A stretch of DNA of 64,000 nt from Solirubrobacteraceae bacterium (GTDB lineage: Bacteria > Actinomycetota > Thermoleophilia > Solirubrobacterales > Solirubrobacteraceae): contig JAPSGI010000008.1 in assembly GCA_031177685.1 (NCBI GenBank), positions 124,001-188,000 of the forward strand, written 5' to 3'. The notes beneath the pieces are model-generated. The model saw nothing but the letters and a program-made list of their open reading frames with translations. It was not told the origin of the DNA and did not search any database. The position numbers and the translations under genes were made by a program. This document shows, in pieces, positions 31,738-39,656 of this stretch (its first letter is position 1; each line of letters opens with the position of its first letter).

Positions 31738-33093
31738 TCAGCGGCGGACGCCCACGCGCGCCGTCGCGCGGCCGCCCTGCCGGTCGACCGCCGTCACCAC
31801 CACGCGGTGGCGGCCCGCGGCGAAGCCTGGGCGGCGGAGCGATGCGCGGTTGGCACCGGCACGGCCGGACATCCGGACGCGGCCGGGCACGGCCACCCAC
31901 CGCCCGCGGACGCGACGCTGGAGCGCGAGCGCCACCCGCGCCCGTTCGGAGAGCGTGAAGCGCGCGAGCACGCCCGACCGCCCGCCGAGCGCACTCAGGC
32001 TCCGTACGCGAGGCGGCGGGTCGTCGAGGATCGTGACCGTGGCGGTGGGACGGCTAAGGCGCGCTCGAAGCGGGGCGAAGGACACCGTGAACGTCTCGTC
32101 CGGCTCCCGGCGACGCCGGTAGACGGTCGGCACCGTGACCGTCGCCTCGCTCGCGCCGGCGGGGATCGTCGCCGTGTGGGAGATCTTCACGTAGTCGCTG
32201 CCTTCGCGGGCGGTTCCCGGGTTCGTCGAGTAGGCGAGCGAGAACGGCTGAAGGGCCGGCGAGGCGAGCCGGACCCGGATCACGGCGGCTTGCCCTTCGC
32301 GGATCCGTACGTTCCCCGGTCCGCCGCGGATGAAGCCGGGAGGCCGCGTGACACGCGTCGCCTCCGGAATCGTCCCGATGCCCCGGACGCGGCCGATGGC
32401 CGCCCCGCTCGGGTTCGAGAGGTCGACGTAGAAGACCTTCGTCGAGCCGTCCGGCGGCAAGAAGCCTGCACGGCTGTAGTTCACAGACACTCGCGCCTGG
32501 GTCTGGCCGGCCGAGAAGTGCACCCGCTCCGACATGGGGTCGTAGTCGCGCGTGGCCTGTGCGGTGCCGTTCACCGTCGTGGCGAGGACATCCACCGGCC
32601 AGCTACTCGGCGCCGAGAGCGTGATCGCGAACTCCATCCACGAGAACGGCTGCGAGGAGCCGTCGCCGATCGACAGCGTCGGCGCCGGGTCGTCGTCCAG
32701 CAGCGTGACGGTGTCCGAGCCGCCGACCACGGTCGCGCCCGTCGCGTCGGAGAGGTCGAGGGCGAAGTCCTCGTCGAGCTCGTCGAGCGTGTCGTCGAGC
32801 ACGGGGACGGGCACGATCGCGAACGTGTCCCCGGACGGGATCGTCAGGCGTCCGGAGGTCCGCGTGTAGTCGGCCGGCTGGGTCGCGGTGACGTCGCGGG
32901 TGGTGAAAGAGACCTCGACGTCGTCCGCCGACGGCTCGGACAGGAACACCACGAAGCCGGCGTCCGTCGCCGCGGCCTCCGCCTCCGCGACCTCCTCCCC
33001 CTCCACCCACACGTCCGGGACCGCGGCGGCCGGGGGAGCCGTCATGGCCAGCAGGAGGAGCGCCATCCCGGCGCCCGCGAGGACCCGTCGCAC
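31738..33093 (-). CDS. Secreted Calx-beta domain protein
   Basis: A 451-residue protein with a signal peptide (RRVLAGAGMALLLLAMTAPP, predicted cleavage near AAA-VP) and three tandem Calx-beta-like modules. Each ends in an acidic strand such as VTLLDDDPAP or VTILDDPPP and contains the G-x-x-Y motif (ATQPADYTRTSGRLTIPSGD; TARDYDPMSERVHFSAGQTQ-type; REGSDYVKISHTATIPAGAS). A basic C-terminal Ig-like region follows. Calx-beta domains bind calcium and mediate adhesion, so a surface or matrix role is likely. It starts with GTG and is divergent from a WS/DGAT gene. Confidence 0.85.
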   Translation of the reverse strand: MRRVLAGAGMALLLLAMTAPPAAAVPDVWVEGEEVAEAEAAATDAGFVVFLSEPSADDVEVSFTTRDVTATQPADYTRTSGRLTIPSGDTFAIVPVPVLDDTLDELDEDFALDLSDATGATVVGGSDTVTLLDDDPAPTLSIGDGSSQPFSWMEFAITLSAPSSWPVDVLATTVNGTAQATRDYDPMSERVHFSAGQTQARVSVNYSRAGFLPPDGSTKVFYVDLSNPSGAAIGRVRGIGTIPEATRVTRPPGFIRGGPGNVRIREGQAAVIRVRLASPALQPFSLAYSTNPGTAREGSDYVKISHTATIPAGASEATVTVPTVYRRRREPDETFTVSFAPLRARLSRPTATVTILDDPPPRVRSLSALGGRSGVLARFTLSERARVALALQRRVRGRWVAVPGRVRMSGRAGANRASLRRPGFAAGRHRVVVTAVDRQGGRATARVGVRR

Positions 33094-33166
33094 CGGCGGA
33101 AGGATGGCAGACCGCGCAGGCGGCGTCGACCGGTCGCTTGCCTGCTCGCGCCGGGCGGCGACGGAC

Positions 33167-33181
33167 TAGGCTAGGCCCGTG
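33167..33181 (+). promoter_or_regulatory. Putative leaderless promoter of the second WS/DGAT
   Basis: TAGGCT at 33167-33172 sits 6 bp before the GTG start at 33179, with no Shine-Dalgarno between. The geometry matches that upstream of the Rrf2 gene (TAGGAT). Confidence 0.35.
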
Positions 33182-34615
33182 GCACAGCAGCACCTCGATC
33201 GCCTCACGGCCGTCGACGCCTCGTTCCTGGCCAACGAGGGCCGGTCCTCGCACATGCACGTGGGCGGGATCACGACGTTCGAGGGCCCGCCGCCGTCGTA
33301 TCCGGACTTCCTCGACCAGATCCGGGGCCGCCTGCACCTCGTGCCGCGCTACCGCCAGAAGCTGGCCGTCCCGCCGCTGGAGACCGGCCGGCCCGTGTGG
33401 GTGGACGACCCCAACTTCAACCTCGAGTACCACGTCCGCCACACCGCGCTGCCCGAGCCGGGCGACGAGCCGCAGCTGCTGCTGCTGGCCGGGCGGATCT
33501 TCTCCCAGCGCCTGGACCGCTCCAAGCCGCTGTGGGAGACGTGGTTCGTCGAGGGACTCGAGGGCAACCGCTTCGCGCTGATCTCCAAGACCCACCACGC
33601 GCTGATCGACGGCATCGCGGGCGTGGACCTCGCGACGGTGCTCTTCGACCTCGGCCCCGTGCCGCCCGAGCTCCCCACGGGTGGCGACGAGTGGCAGCCG
33701 GCCCCCGAGCCGGGATCGGCCGAGCTGCTGGTGGCCGGCGTGCGCGGGCTCGTGCGGGCGGGGACCGAGCTGGCCACCCGCAGCGTGCGCGCCGCCAGCC
33801 GTCCCGACAGCACCGCGCGCCGCGTCCGCGAGGCGCTGGAGGGGGTGGGCGAGATCGTCTGGGCCGGCCTGAACCCCGCGCCCGAGACGCCGCTGAACGT
33901 GGAGATCGGCCCGCACCGGCGGATCGTCGTCGTCCGCGGCGAGCTGGAGGACTTCAAGACGATCAAGAACGCCCTGGGCGGGACCGTGAACGACGTGGTG
34001 CTGACCGTGGTGACCGGCGCGCTGCGCCGCTGGCTGCACTCGCGCGGAGTGCGGACGGAGGGCATGGAGCTGCGCGGCCTGGTTCCCGTCTCGATCCGCG
34101 GGGACGACGAGCACGGCCAGCTCGGCAACCGCATCGCGGCGATGCGCGGGCCGCTGCCCGTCTACATCGCCGATCCCGTGGCGCGGCTGCGCTTCGTCAA
34201 GCAGGCGATGGACGGGCTGAAGGAGTCCAAGCAGGCGCTCGGCGCCGAGGTCATCGCCGGCGTCAACGACTTCGCGCCGCCGACCATCCTGGCGCAGGCC
34301 TCGCGGATCAACTTCTCCACGCGCCTGTTCAACCTCATCGTGACCAACGTGCCCGGTCCGCAGTTCCCGCTCTACCTCCTCGGGCGCGAGCTGCAGGACA
34401 TCTACCCGATCGCGTTCCTGCCCGAGAAACACGCGCTGGCCGTGGCGATCATGTCCTACAACGGCAAGCTGGACTTCGGCCTGCTGGCCGACTTCGACGC
34501 CCTGCCCGACCTCGACGTCATCGAGGAGGGCATCCGCGAGTCGCGCGACGAGCTCCTGCGCGCCGCGCGCAAGGCCGGCGGCGCCCGCCGCCCGCGCGCC
34601 GAGCAGCCGGCCTAG
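33179..34615 (+). CDS. WS/DGAT: wax ester synthase / diacylglycerol acyltransferase
   Basis: A 478-residue enzyme beginning with GTG (MAQQHLDRLTAVDASFLANE). It has the catalytic motif HHALIDG (H139, H140), PLDRxRPLWE-equivalent RLDRSKPLWETWFVEGLEGN, NDVVLTVVTGALRRWLHSRG and the C-terminal NLIVTNVPGPQFPLYLLGRE. It is clearly paralogous to the 20369 gene but diverged. It would form wax esters or triacylglycerol from acyl-CoA. The next gene begins 5 bp after its stop, so they are probably co-transcribed. Confidence 0.93.
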   Translation: MAQQHLDRLTAVDASFLANEGRSSHMHVGGITTFEGPPPSYPDFLDQIRGRLHLVPRYRQKLAVPPLETGRPVWVDDPNFNLEYHVRHTALPEPGDEPQLLLLAGRIFSQRLDRSKPLWETWFVEGLEGNRFALISKTHHALIDGIAGVDLATVLFDLGPVPPELPTGGDEWQPAPEPGSAELLVAGVRGLVRAGTELATRSVRAASRPDSTARRVREALEGVGEIVWAGLNPAPETPLNVEIGPHRRIVVVRGELEDFKTIKNALGGTVNDVVLTVVTGALRRWLHSRGVRTEGMELRGLVPVSIRGDDEHGQLGNRIAAMRGPLPVYIADPVARLRFVKQAMDGLKESKQALGAEVIAGVNDFAPPTILAQASRINFSTRLFNLIVTNVPGPQFPLYLLGRELQDIYPIAFLPEKHALAVAIMSYNGKLDFGLLADFDALPDLDVIEEGIRESRDELLRAARKAGGARRPRAEQPA

Positions 34616-34620
34616 CCGCG

Positions 34621-35364
34621 ATGGCCCAGGACGACCTGCTCGCCGCGGCGCTGGAGGCCCACGGCGGCGCCCGGCGCTGGGCCGAGGTGCAGGAGATCGC
34701 GGTCTCCGTGCGATCGGGCGGCTTCGCGCTGGTGTCCAAGGGGCGGGGACGCGACGTGCGGGAGTTCCGCGCGCGCGTGTCCGCCCACCGTCCGCGGACG
34801 GTGGTCGAGGACTTCGCCGCGGACGGCCACCGCGGGATCTTCGAGCCCGATCGCGTCCGGATCGAGGACGCGGACGGCGCCGTCCTGTCCGAGCGCCGCG
34901 ATCCCCGCGCGGCCTTCCGCGGCCGGCGCAACCTGTGGTGGGACCCGCTCGACCTCCTGTACTTCGCCGGCTACGCGCTGTGGGGTTACCTGACCCAGCC
35001 GTTCCTGCTCGCCGGGCCCGGGTTCGCCGTCCGCGAGATCGAGCCGTGGGACGAGGGCGGCGAGCCGCGCCGTCGCCTGCACGTCACGTTCCCGCCCGAG
35101 GTCCCGGCGCACTCGCGCGAGCAGGTCTTCCACTTCGACGACGAGCTGCGCATCCGCCGCAACGACTACACGGCGGAGGTCTTCGGGGGGTGGGCCAAGG
35201 CGGCGCACTACTCCGACGAGCACCGCGAGCACGGCGGGCTGCTCTTCCCGGCGCGCCGGCGGGTCTACCCGCGGGCGCGCTCGGGCCGGCGCCGGCCGCT
35301 GCCGCTGCTGGTGCGGATCGACCTCGACTCGGTCGAGCCGGTCACCGGCGCACCCGCACCGTGA
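34621..35364 (+). CDS. Conserved-looking cytosolic protein of unknown function
   Basis: A 247-residue protein starting MAQDDLLAAALEAHGGARRW, 5 bp after the WS/DGAT gene. It is predominantly beta-rich, with alternating hydrophobic strands (VQEIAVSVRSGGFALVSKGR, FEPDRVRIEDADGAVLSERR) and HFDDELRIRRNDYTAEVFGG, reminiscent of lipocalin or LolA-like barrels. No signal peptide or catalytic motif is visible. Coupling to a lipid acyltransferase suggests handling of a lipid, but that is inference. Its 3' end overlaps the subtilase gene on the other strand by 23 bp. Confidence 0.7.
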   Translation: MAQDDLLAAALEAHGGARRWAEVQEIAVSVRSGGFALVSKGRGRDVREFRARVSAHRPRTVVEDFAADGHRGIFEPDRVRIEDADGAVLSERRDPRAAFRGRRNLWWDPLDLLYFAGYALWGYLTQPFLLAGPGFAVREIEPWDEGGEPRRRLHVTFPPEVPAHSREQVFHFDDELRIRRNDYTAEVFGGWAKAAHYSDEHREHGGLLFPARRRVYPRARSGRRRPLPLLVRIDLDSVEPVTGAPAP

Positions 35365-37024
35365 CGTCCGGCCGCGCCGGGCGCGGCTCGCGGTTGCCCG
35401 CGGCGTCCACGGCGATCGTGAAGAAGGAGTACGCGCGACCGGGCACGCCGCGGACCAGCCGGCTGCGCGCGCGGGCGTAGCTGCCGATGCGCCGGTAGCG
35501 CCCGCGGCGCACGGCGCGCCACAGCTCGACGGTCGCCACGCCCGAGGAATGCAGCCCGGGAGGCGCCGCATCGCTGTGCGACCAGCGCACGCGGAAGCGG
35601 CGCGCCCGCGTGCGGCGCGCGGCGCGCGCGCGCGACGACGGCGTGCGGCGGTCCAGCCCGGCCGACGCCTCCAGGGCCGTGCCCGCGTCGAGGATCCCCC
35701 ACCCCAGCTCGGGCGTCCACGCCCCGGCCGGCCGCCGGGCGGTCAGCTTGAGCAGGCGGATCACGTCGGCCGCGCTCAGATCGGGGTTCTGCACGCGCAT
35801 CAGGGCCGCGATCGCCGCGACCTGCGGCGCGGACATCGACGTGCCCTGCAGGTAGGCGAACGTCGCGCCCTCGCTGGAGGTGCGACAGGCGCACGTGTTC
35901 GCCATGAGCGGCAGTCCGCCGTCCAGCCGCCGCGCGGGCGCCGCGGGCGCGACGCCGAGCAGCCCGGGCGGCCCCGACGGGTCCTGGAAGTCGCCGAAGG
36001 CCCCGGCGGCCGCCATCGAGATCTGCGTCCCGGTCCCGGTGCCGGGATTGCGGTCGGCGAGCGTGGACGCCGTGACCGAGAGGCCGCGGCCGGCGTTGAC
36101 GTCCGGTCCGGTTCCGGTGGGCTGCAGGATGTTGGGCGGCTGGCCCTGGTCGGAAACGTCCTCGTCGGCCGCGGCGCCGACGAGCACGACGTTGCGCGCG
36201 TACGCGTAGTCGATCGCCGCGACGATCGCCTGCACCGGCGGGCGCGGTTCGGCATCGCCGAAGCTCATGTTGATCGCGTGCGCGCCGCGGTCGGTCGCGT
36301 CCACGATGGAGGCGGCGATGCTGGAGTCCGACAGGTCGCTCTTCTCCACGATCAGCCGGCAGTCGCGCCCGGCGCCCGCGATCCCCACGCCGTTGCCGGT
36401 GGTCGCGCAGGCCAGCGAGGCGACGTGCGTGCCGTGGCCCTCCTCGTCGGTCAGCGCGTTGTCGCTGTAGGCGTCCTGGTCGACGGCTGCGGCGATCTTG
36501 CTCGCGAGCTCGGGATGAGTGCCGTCCACGCCGGTGTCGATCACCCCGACCAGCGCGCCGGCGCCGGTCGTGAAGTCCCACGCGCGCTCGAAGCGCTGGC
36601 GGATCGCCGGCCACTGCTGCGGCGTCCCCGGCGGCGTGCCGAGCGCGGTCTCGGCGCGGCGCAGCGCGGGATCGTTGGACGTCGCGCGCAGCGACATCCG
36701 CCCCTCTGACTGCACCGAGGCGACGGCGGGATCGGCGCGCAGGGCGCGCGCGAAGGCGCTGAAGGGTCGCCCGTTCGGCACGTCGACCGTCACCAGGCCG
36801 ATCTGGGGGACCTGCGGACCGGCGCGCCGGGCGCCCGTGCGCGCGAGGAAGGCCCGGGCGGCGGAGGCCTGCGCGCGGGGACCGCCCTCCAGCAGGACCA
36901 GCGCGCGGCCGGTGGGCGCGGCGTGCGCGGGAGCCCCCGCGCCGAGCACCGCGACCGTCGCCGCGAGGGCGACTAGAAGCCGAGCGCGAACTTGGCGTCC
37001 TCGGACATGCGTTCGGGCGTCCAC
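35342..37024 (-). CDS. Secreted S8 subtilisin-like serine protease, atypical
   Basis: About 560 residues: signal peptide (basic MDARTHVRGRQVRAR then LLVALAATVAVLGAGAPAHA), a propeptide-like segment, and an S8 domain with D163 (GVIDTGVDGTHPEL), H197 (EEGHGTHVASLA) and S396 (GTSMSAPQVAAIAALM). The oxyanion-hole Asn normally found in a GN-containing strand is not present; the equivalent reads LVGAAADEDV. A C-terminal fibronectin-like, Arg-rich domain follows. The start is GTG at 37024, the only initiation codon giving an intact signal peptide, and it overlaps the DUF59 gene by 52 bp. It either uses another oxyanion donor or is inactive. Confidence 0.82.
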   Translation of the reverse strand: MDARTHVRGRQVRARLLVALAATVAVLGAGAPAHAAPTGRALVLLEGGPRAQASAARAFLARTGARRAGPQVPQIGLVTVDVPNGRPFSAFARALRADPAVASVQSEGRMSLRATSNDPALRRAETALGTPPGTPQQWPAIRQRFERAWDFTTGAGALVGVIDTGVDGTHPELASKIAAAVDQDAYSDNALTDEEGHGTHVASLACATTGNGVGIAGAGRDCRLIVEKSDLSDSSIAASIVDATDRGAHAINMSFGDAEPRPPVQAIVAAIDYAYARNVVLVGAAADEDVSDQGQPPNILQPTGTGPDVNAGRGLSVTASTLADRNPGTGTGTQISMAAAGAFGDFQDPSGPPGLLGVAPAAPARRLDGGLPLMANTCACRTSSEGATFAYLQGTSMSAPQVAAIAALMRVQNPDLSAADVIRLLKLTARRPAGAWTPELGWGILDAGTALEASAGLDRRTPSSRARAARRTRARRFRVRWSHSDAAPPGLHSSGVATVELWRAVRRGRYRRIGSYARARSRLVRGVPGRAYSFFTIAVDAAGNREPRPARPDVTVRVRR

Positions 37025-37269
37025 GGTGGTGTGAACACCATCCGGGGCTCGACCGATTCGACGCCGGGCAGCTCGCCGACGAATTCCTGCATCTGCTCGG
37101 TGACCTGCGGGCCGATCGGGCAGCCGGGGGTGGTGAGCGTGAACGTGATCGCGACCTTGCCGCCGTCGACCTCGACGTCGTAGACCAGGCCGAGCTCGAC
37201 GAAGTCGAGGCCGAGCTCGGGGTCGATCACGTTGGTGAGCGCTTCGGTGACTTCTTCGACGGTTGGCAT
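36973..37269 (-). CDS. DUF59/MIP18-family protein (SufT-like Fe-S maturation factor)
   Basis: A 98-residue protein: MPTVEEVTEALTNVIDPELG, then VELGLVYDVEVDGGKVAITF, LTTPGCPIGPQVTEQMQEFV and VFTPPWTPERMSEDAKFALG. These are the DUF59 landmarks, including the conserved Asp-Pro-Glu and the TTPGCP cysteine. Stand-alone DUF59 proteins (SufT type) help mature Fe-S proteins and are often the last gene of actinobacterial suf operons; here the gene is 24 kb from sufB. Its ATG lies in a CATG palindrome shared with the divergent STAS gene. Translation through the end overlaps the subtilase start. Confidence 0.9.
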   Translation of the reverse strand: MPTVEEVTEALTNVIDPELGLDFVELGLVYDVEVDGGKVAITFTLTTPGCPIGPQVTEQMQEFVGELPGVESVEPRMVFTPPWTPERMSEDAKFALGF

Positions 37270-37618
37270 GGACCTCGACCTTGAGTCTAGCCAGGCGCCT
37301 TCGGTAGCTTCGCATCGGGTGGTCTCCTGGGAGGAACAGCAGTCCCTGCTGCGCTGCTGCGGGGAGGAGGATTCGTCGACGCAGAGTTTGCGGCGCCGTC
37401 ACTTCGCACGCGCCGTCAAGGCGACGAAGGACGTCGTGGTCGACCTCTCGGAGCTGTCCTTCGCGGACCCCTCGCTGATCTTCGACCTCGCGATCCTCGC
37501 GCAGCGCCTGCGCGCCGGCGGGCGCCGGCTGCTGCTGCACAAACCGCAGCCGCACATCGAGCGCCTGATCGAGATGGTCGGGCTCAACCGCCAGCCGGGC
37601 GTCCAGCTCGCGGTCTGA
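37268..37618 (+). CDS. STAS-domain protein (anti-sigma factor antagonist-like)
   Basis: A 116-residue protein. The STAS core is VVVDLSELSFADPSLIFDLA with an amphipathic helix (ILAQRLRAGGRRLLLHKPQP) and IERLIEMVGLNR at the end, like SpoIIAA. At the phosphorylation site, where SpoIIAA has D-S-S/A, the sequence is D-P-S, so regulation by a SpoIIAB-type kinase is doubtful. The start is ATG at 37268, overlapping the divergent DUF59 start, or GTG at 37319. It may regulate a sigma factor such as the SigF-like protein at 55.5 kb, which is speculative. Confidence 0.72.
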   Translation: MDLDLESSQAPSVASHRVVSWEEQQSLLRCCGEEDSSTQSLRRRHFARAVKATKDVVVDLSELSFADPSLIFDLAILAQRLRAGGRRLLLHKPQPHIERLIEMVGLNRQPGVQLAV

Positions 37619-37653
37619 GGCGCGGGCCGACGCTTCCGTAGCCTGTAGGGCCG

Positions 37654-38112
37654 ATGGCCCTCCTCCTCGTCGCGCTGTTCATCGTCGTCCCGATCGCGGA
37701 GCTGTACGTGATCATCCAGGTCGGCCAGGAGATCGGCGCGCTGCCCACGATCGGGATCCTGGTCGCGGATTCGATCGTCGGCTCGCTGCTGCTGCGCTCG
37801 CAGGGGCGCCTGGCGTGGCGGCGCTTCAACGAGGCGCTCTCGGCGGGGCGGGTGCCCGCGCGCGAGGTGCTGGACGGGGCGATGGTGATCTTTGGCGGCG
37901 CGTTCCTGATCACGCCGGGGTTCCTCACGGACGTCGTGGGGATCCTGCTCCTGCTGCCGCCCACGCGGGCCGTGGCGCGGCGGGCTCTGGTCGGCGTGTT
38001 CTCGCGGCGCTTCGTGGTGCGGGCGGCGCGCCGGACGCGCCGGCGGGGCGGCGACGGGTATGACGTCGAGGGGACGGCGCGGGAGGTCGACCCGCCGCAT
38101 CTGCGGCCGTGA
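37654..38112 (+). CDS. fxsA: FxsA family cytoplasmic membrane protein
   Basis: A 152-residue membrane protein matching FxsA: MALLLVALFIVVPIAELYVI (first helix with conserved E-Y), VGQEIGALPTIGILVADSIV, SLLLRSQGRLAWRRF, and GAFLITPGFLTDVVGILLLL. A basic tail ends in a cytosolic extension. FxsA overproduction counters phage T7 exclusion by F plasmid in E. coli; its normal role is unclear. TAGGGC sits immediately ahead of the ATG, possibly a -10 of a leaderless transcript. The stop overlaps the GTG of the next gene (GTGA), indicating coupling. Confidence 0.9.
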   Translation: MALLLVALFIVVPIAELYVIIQVGQEIGALPTIGILVADSIVGSLLLRSQGRLAWRRFNEALSAGRVPAREVLDGAMVIFGGAFLITPGFLTDVVGILLLLPPTRAVARRALVGVFSRRFVVRAARRTRRRGGDGYDVEGTAREVDPPHLRP

Positions 38113-38984
38113 GTGGGGGTGCTGGGCCGTCGGCGCCGGGGAACGCCGGCGACTGGGAAGAGACGTCTGCTTTCGCGACTTCCTCTGCGGAAGGCTTCGC
38201 TGACGCGGTGACGCTGTCTTGGGGCGATCCGAACGCCGGCGTCTACGGACTCGCGCGGATCGGCGTCGCTCCCGGGGAGGGCACGGCGAGCGCCCTGGGG
38301 ATCCTGTTCGCGGGGGATTCGGTGGTGGAGAGTGCCGCCGAGGGCGGGCTGGAGGTCGAGGGCAGCGACTGGGGGGTCGTCCGGGCGGGGCCGCTGGAGA
38401 TCTCGGGCGAGGAGCCCGACTCCTGGAGGTTGCGCTGGGGGGAGACGGACCTCCTGTTTTGTGCAGCATCGCCGCCGCTGGCGCTGGCCGGTGGGGGGAT
38501 GGAGGGGCACGAGCGGCTGTGCGGTGTCTCGGGCACGGCCGCGGGACGGCGCCTCGACGGCCGGGGTCAGCGGGGACGCAGCTCGGGCGTCGCCGACTGG
38601 GACCGCGTCGCGCTCGCCCGGTCGATCTCCGCGTGGTGCGACGAGGAGCGCGCGGTGGTGCTCGGCGCGATCCGCCCGGCGAAGGCGCGCGATCATGCCG
38701 CCGAGGAGCTGACGGCCTGGCTGGTGGATGGCGAGGCCGGCGCCGTGCAGGTGGCCGATCCGCGGTTGTCCACCACGTACGACGCGGAGGGCCGCCAGCG
38801 TCGCGCCGGCCTGGAGCTCTACGTGACGGGCGACGAGGACGAGTACCCGCGCCGCGCCGCCGGGCAGGTGGAGTGCGGGACCTCGCTGGAGCTGGGGCGC
38901 CTGCGCCTGGACTGCGCGTTCTTTCGCTGGCGCATGGAGGGCCGCGCCGGCGTGGGCCGCTACGACGTGCTGCGCCGCACGTGA
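38109..38984 (+). CDS. Hydroxyneurosporene synthase/AttH-like beta-barrel protein (tentative)
   Basis: A 291-residue protein starting with GTG in a GTGA overlap with fxsA. It shows alternating strands with many Trp/Glu/Gly (AVTLSWGDPNAGVYGLARIG, SDWGVVRAGPLEISGEEPDS) and ends FFRWRMEGRAGVGRYDVLRRT, a pattern seen in CrtC/AttH-like double beta-barrels and related DUF7064-type proteins. No membrane segment is visible. I would not assign an activity. It is coupled at its end to a HAD phosphatase gene (GTGA). Confidence 0.6.
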   Translation: MSGGAGPSAPGNAGDWEETSAFATSSAEGFADAVTLSWGDPNAGVYGLARIGVAPGEGTASALGILFAGDSVVESAAEGGLEVEGSDWGVVRAGPLEISGEEPDSWRLRWGETDLLFCAASPPLALAGGGMEGHERLCGVSGTAAGRRLDGRGQRGRSSGVADWDRVALARSISAWCDEERAVVLGAIRPAKARDHAAEELTAWLVDGEAGAVQVADPRLSTTYDAEGRQRRAGLELYVTGDEDEYPRRAAGQVECGTSLELGRLRLDCAFFRWRMEGRAGVGRYDVLRRT

Positions 38985-39631
38985 GCCGGATCGAGGCGGT
39001 CGTCAGCGACTTCGGCGGGGTCCTGACGTCCCCGCTGATCGAGTCGTTCGGCGCGCTGCAGCGCCAGTCCGGCATCGGGCTGGAGGAGATCGGGCGCGCG
39101 ATGGCGCGCGTGGCGCAGTCCGACGGCGCCAACCCGCTCTACGAGCTGGAGACCGGCCGGCTCACCGAGGCGGACTTCATGGCCAAGCTCGCGGTCGCCC
39201 TGCGCGAGGAGACGGGCCGCGACGTCGAGCTGCATGGCTTCGGCGAGGCGTACTTCGCCGAGCTGCACCCGAACGCCGAGCTGATCGAGTACTTCCGCGA
39301 CCTGCGCGGCCGGGGGCTGCGCCTGGCGCTGCTGACGAACAACGTGCGCGAATGGGAGCCGCTGTGGCGCGCCAAGCTCCCGGTGGACGAGCTGTTCGAG
39401 CTGGTGGTCGACTCGGCTTTCGTCGGCATGCGCAAGCCCGATCCCGAGATCTTCGAGCTCACCCTGGCCCGCCTCGGCCTGCCGGGCCCGGCGTGCCTGT
39501 TCCTCGACGACCTCGACGTGAACGTCGCCGCCGCGCGGGCCGCGGGGATGCAGGCGATCCACTTCCGCGACACGCCCCAGGCGATCGCCGAGCTCGAAGC
39601 CGCGCTCCGGGCTGGGGCAATGTGGACTTAG
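38981..39631 (+). CDS. HAD superfamily subfamily IA hydrolase
   Basis: A 216-residue phosphatase. GTG at 38981 overlaps the preceding stop. Motif I is VVSDFGGVLTSPL, where the second Asp of the usual D-x-D is replaced by Gly (DFGGV), as in the HAD-IA subset related to soluble epoxide hydrolase N-domains (ACAD10/HADs with DFGGV). Motif II is ALLTNNVREW, motif III K in GMRKPDPEIFELTL, motif IV CLFLDDLDVNVAAARAAGM. It likely dephosphorylates a small metabolite. It ends 15 bp before the DUF559 gene end, convergent. Confidence 0.85.
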   Translation: MSRIEAVVSDFGGVLTSPLIESFGALQRQSGIGLEEIGRAMARVAQSDGANPLYELETGRLTEADFMAKLAVALREETGRDVELHGFGEAYFAELHPNAELIEYFRDLRGRGLRLALLTNNVREWEPLWRAKLPVDELFELVVDSAFVGMRKPDPEIFELTLARLGLPGPACLFLDDLDVNVAAARAAGMQAIHFRDTPQAIAELEAALRAGAMWT

Positions 39632-39640
39632 CCGCCCATA

Positions 39641-39656
39641 TCGCGGTCAACTCCAC
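39641..39656. repeat. 16-bp direct repeat, copy 1, at the 3' end of the DUF559 gene
   Basis: TCGCGGTCAACTCCAC, identical to 40572-40587, preceded in both by AT plus one variable base. This copy encodes, on the minus strand, the last residues and stop codon (VWS-stop) of the DUF559 protein. Confidence 0.7.
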
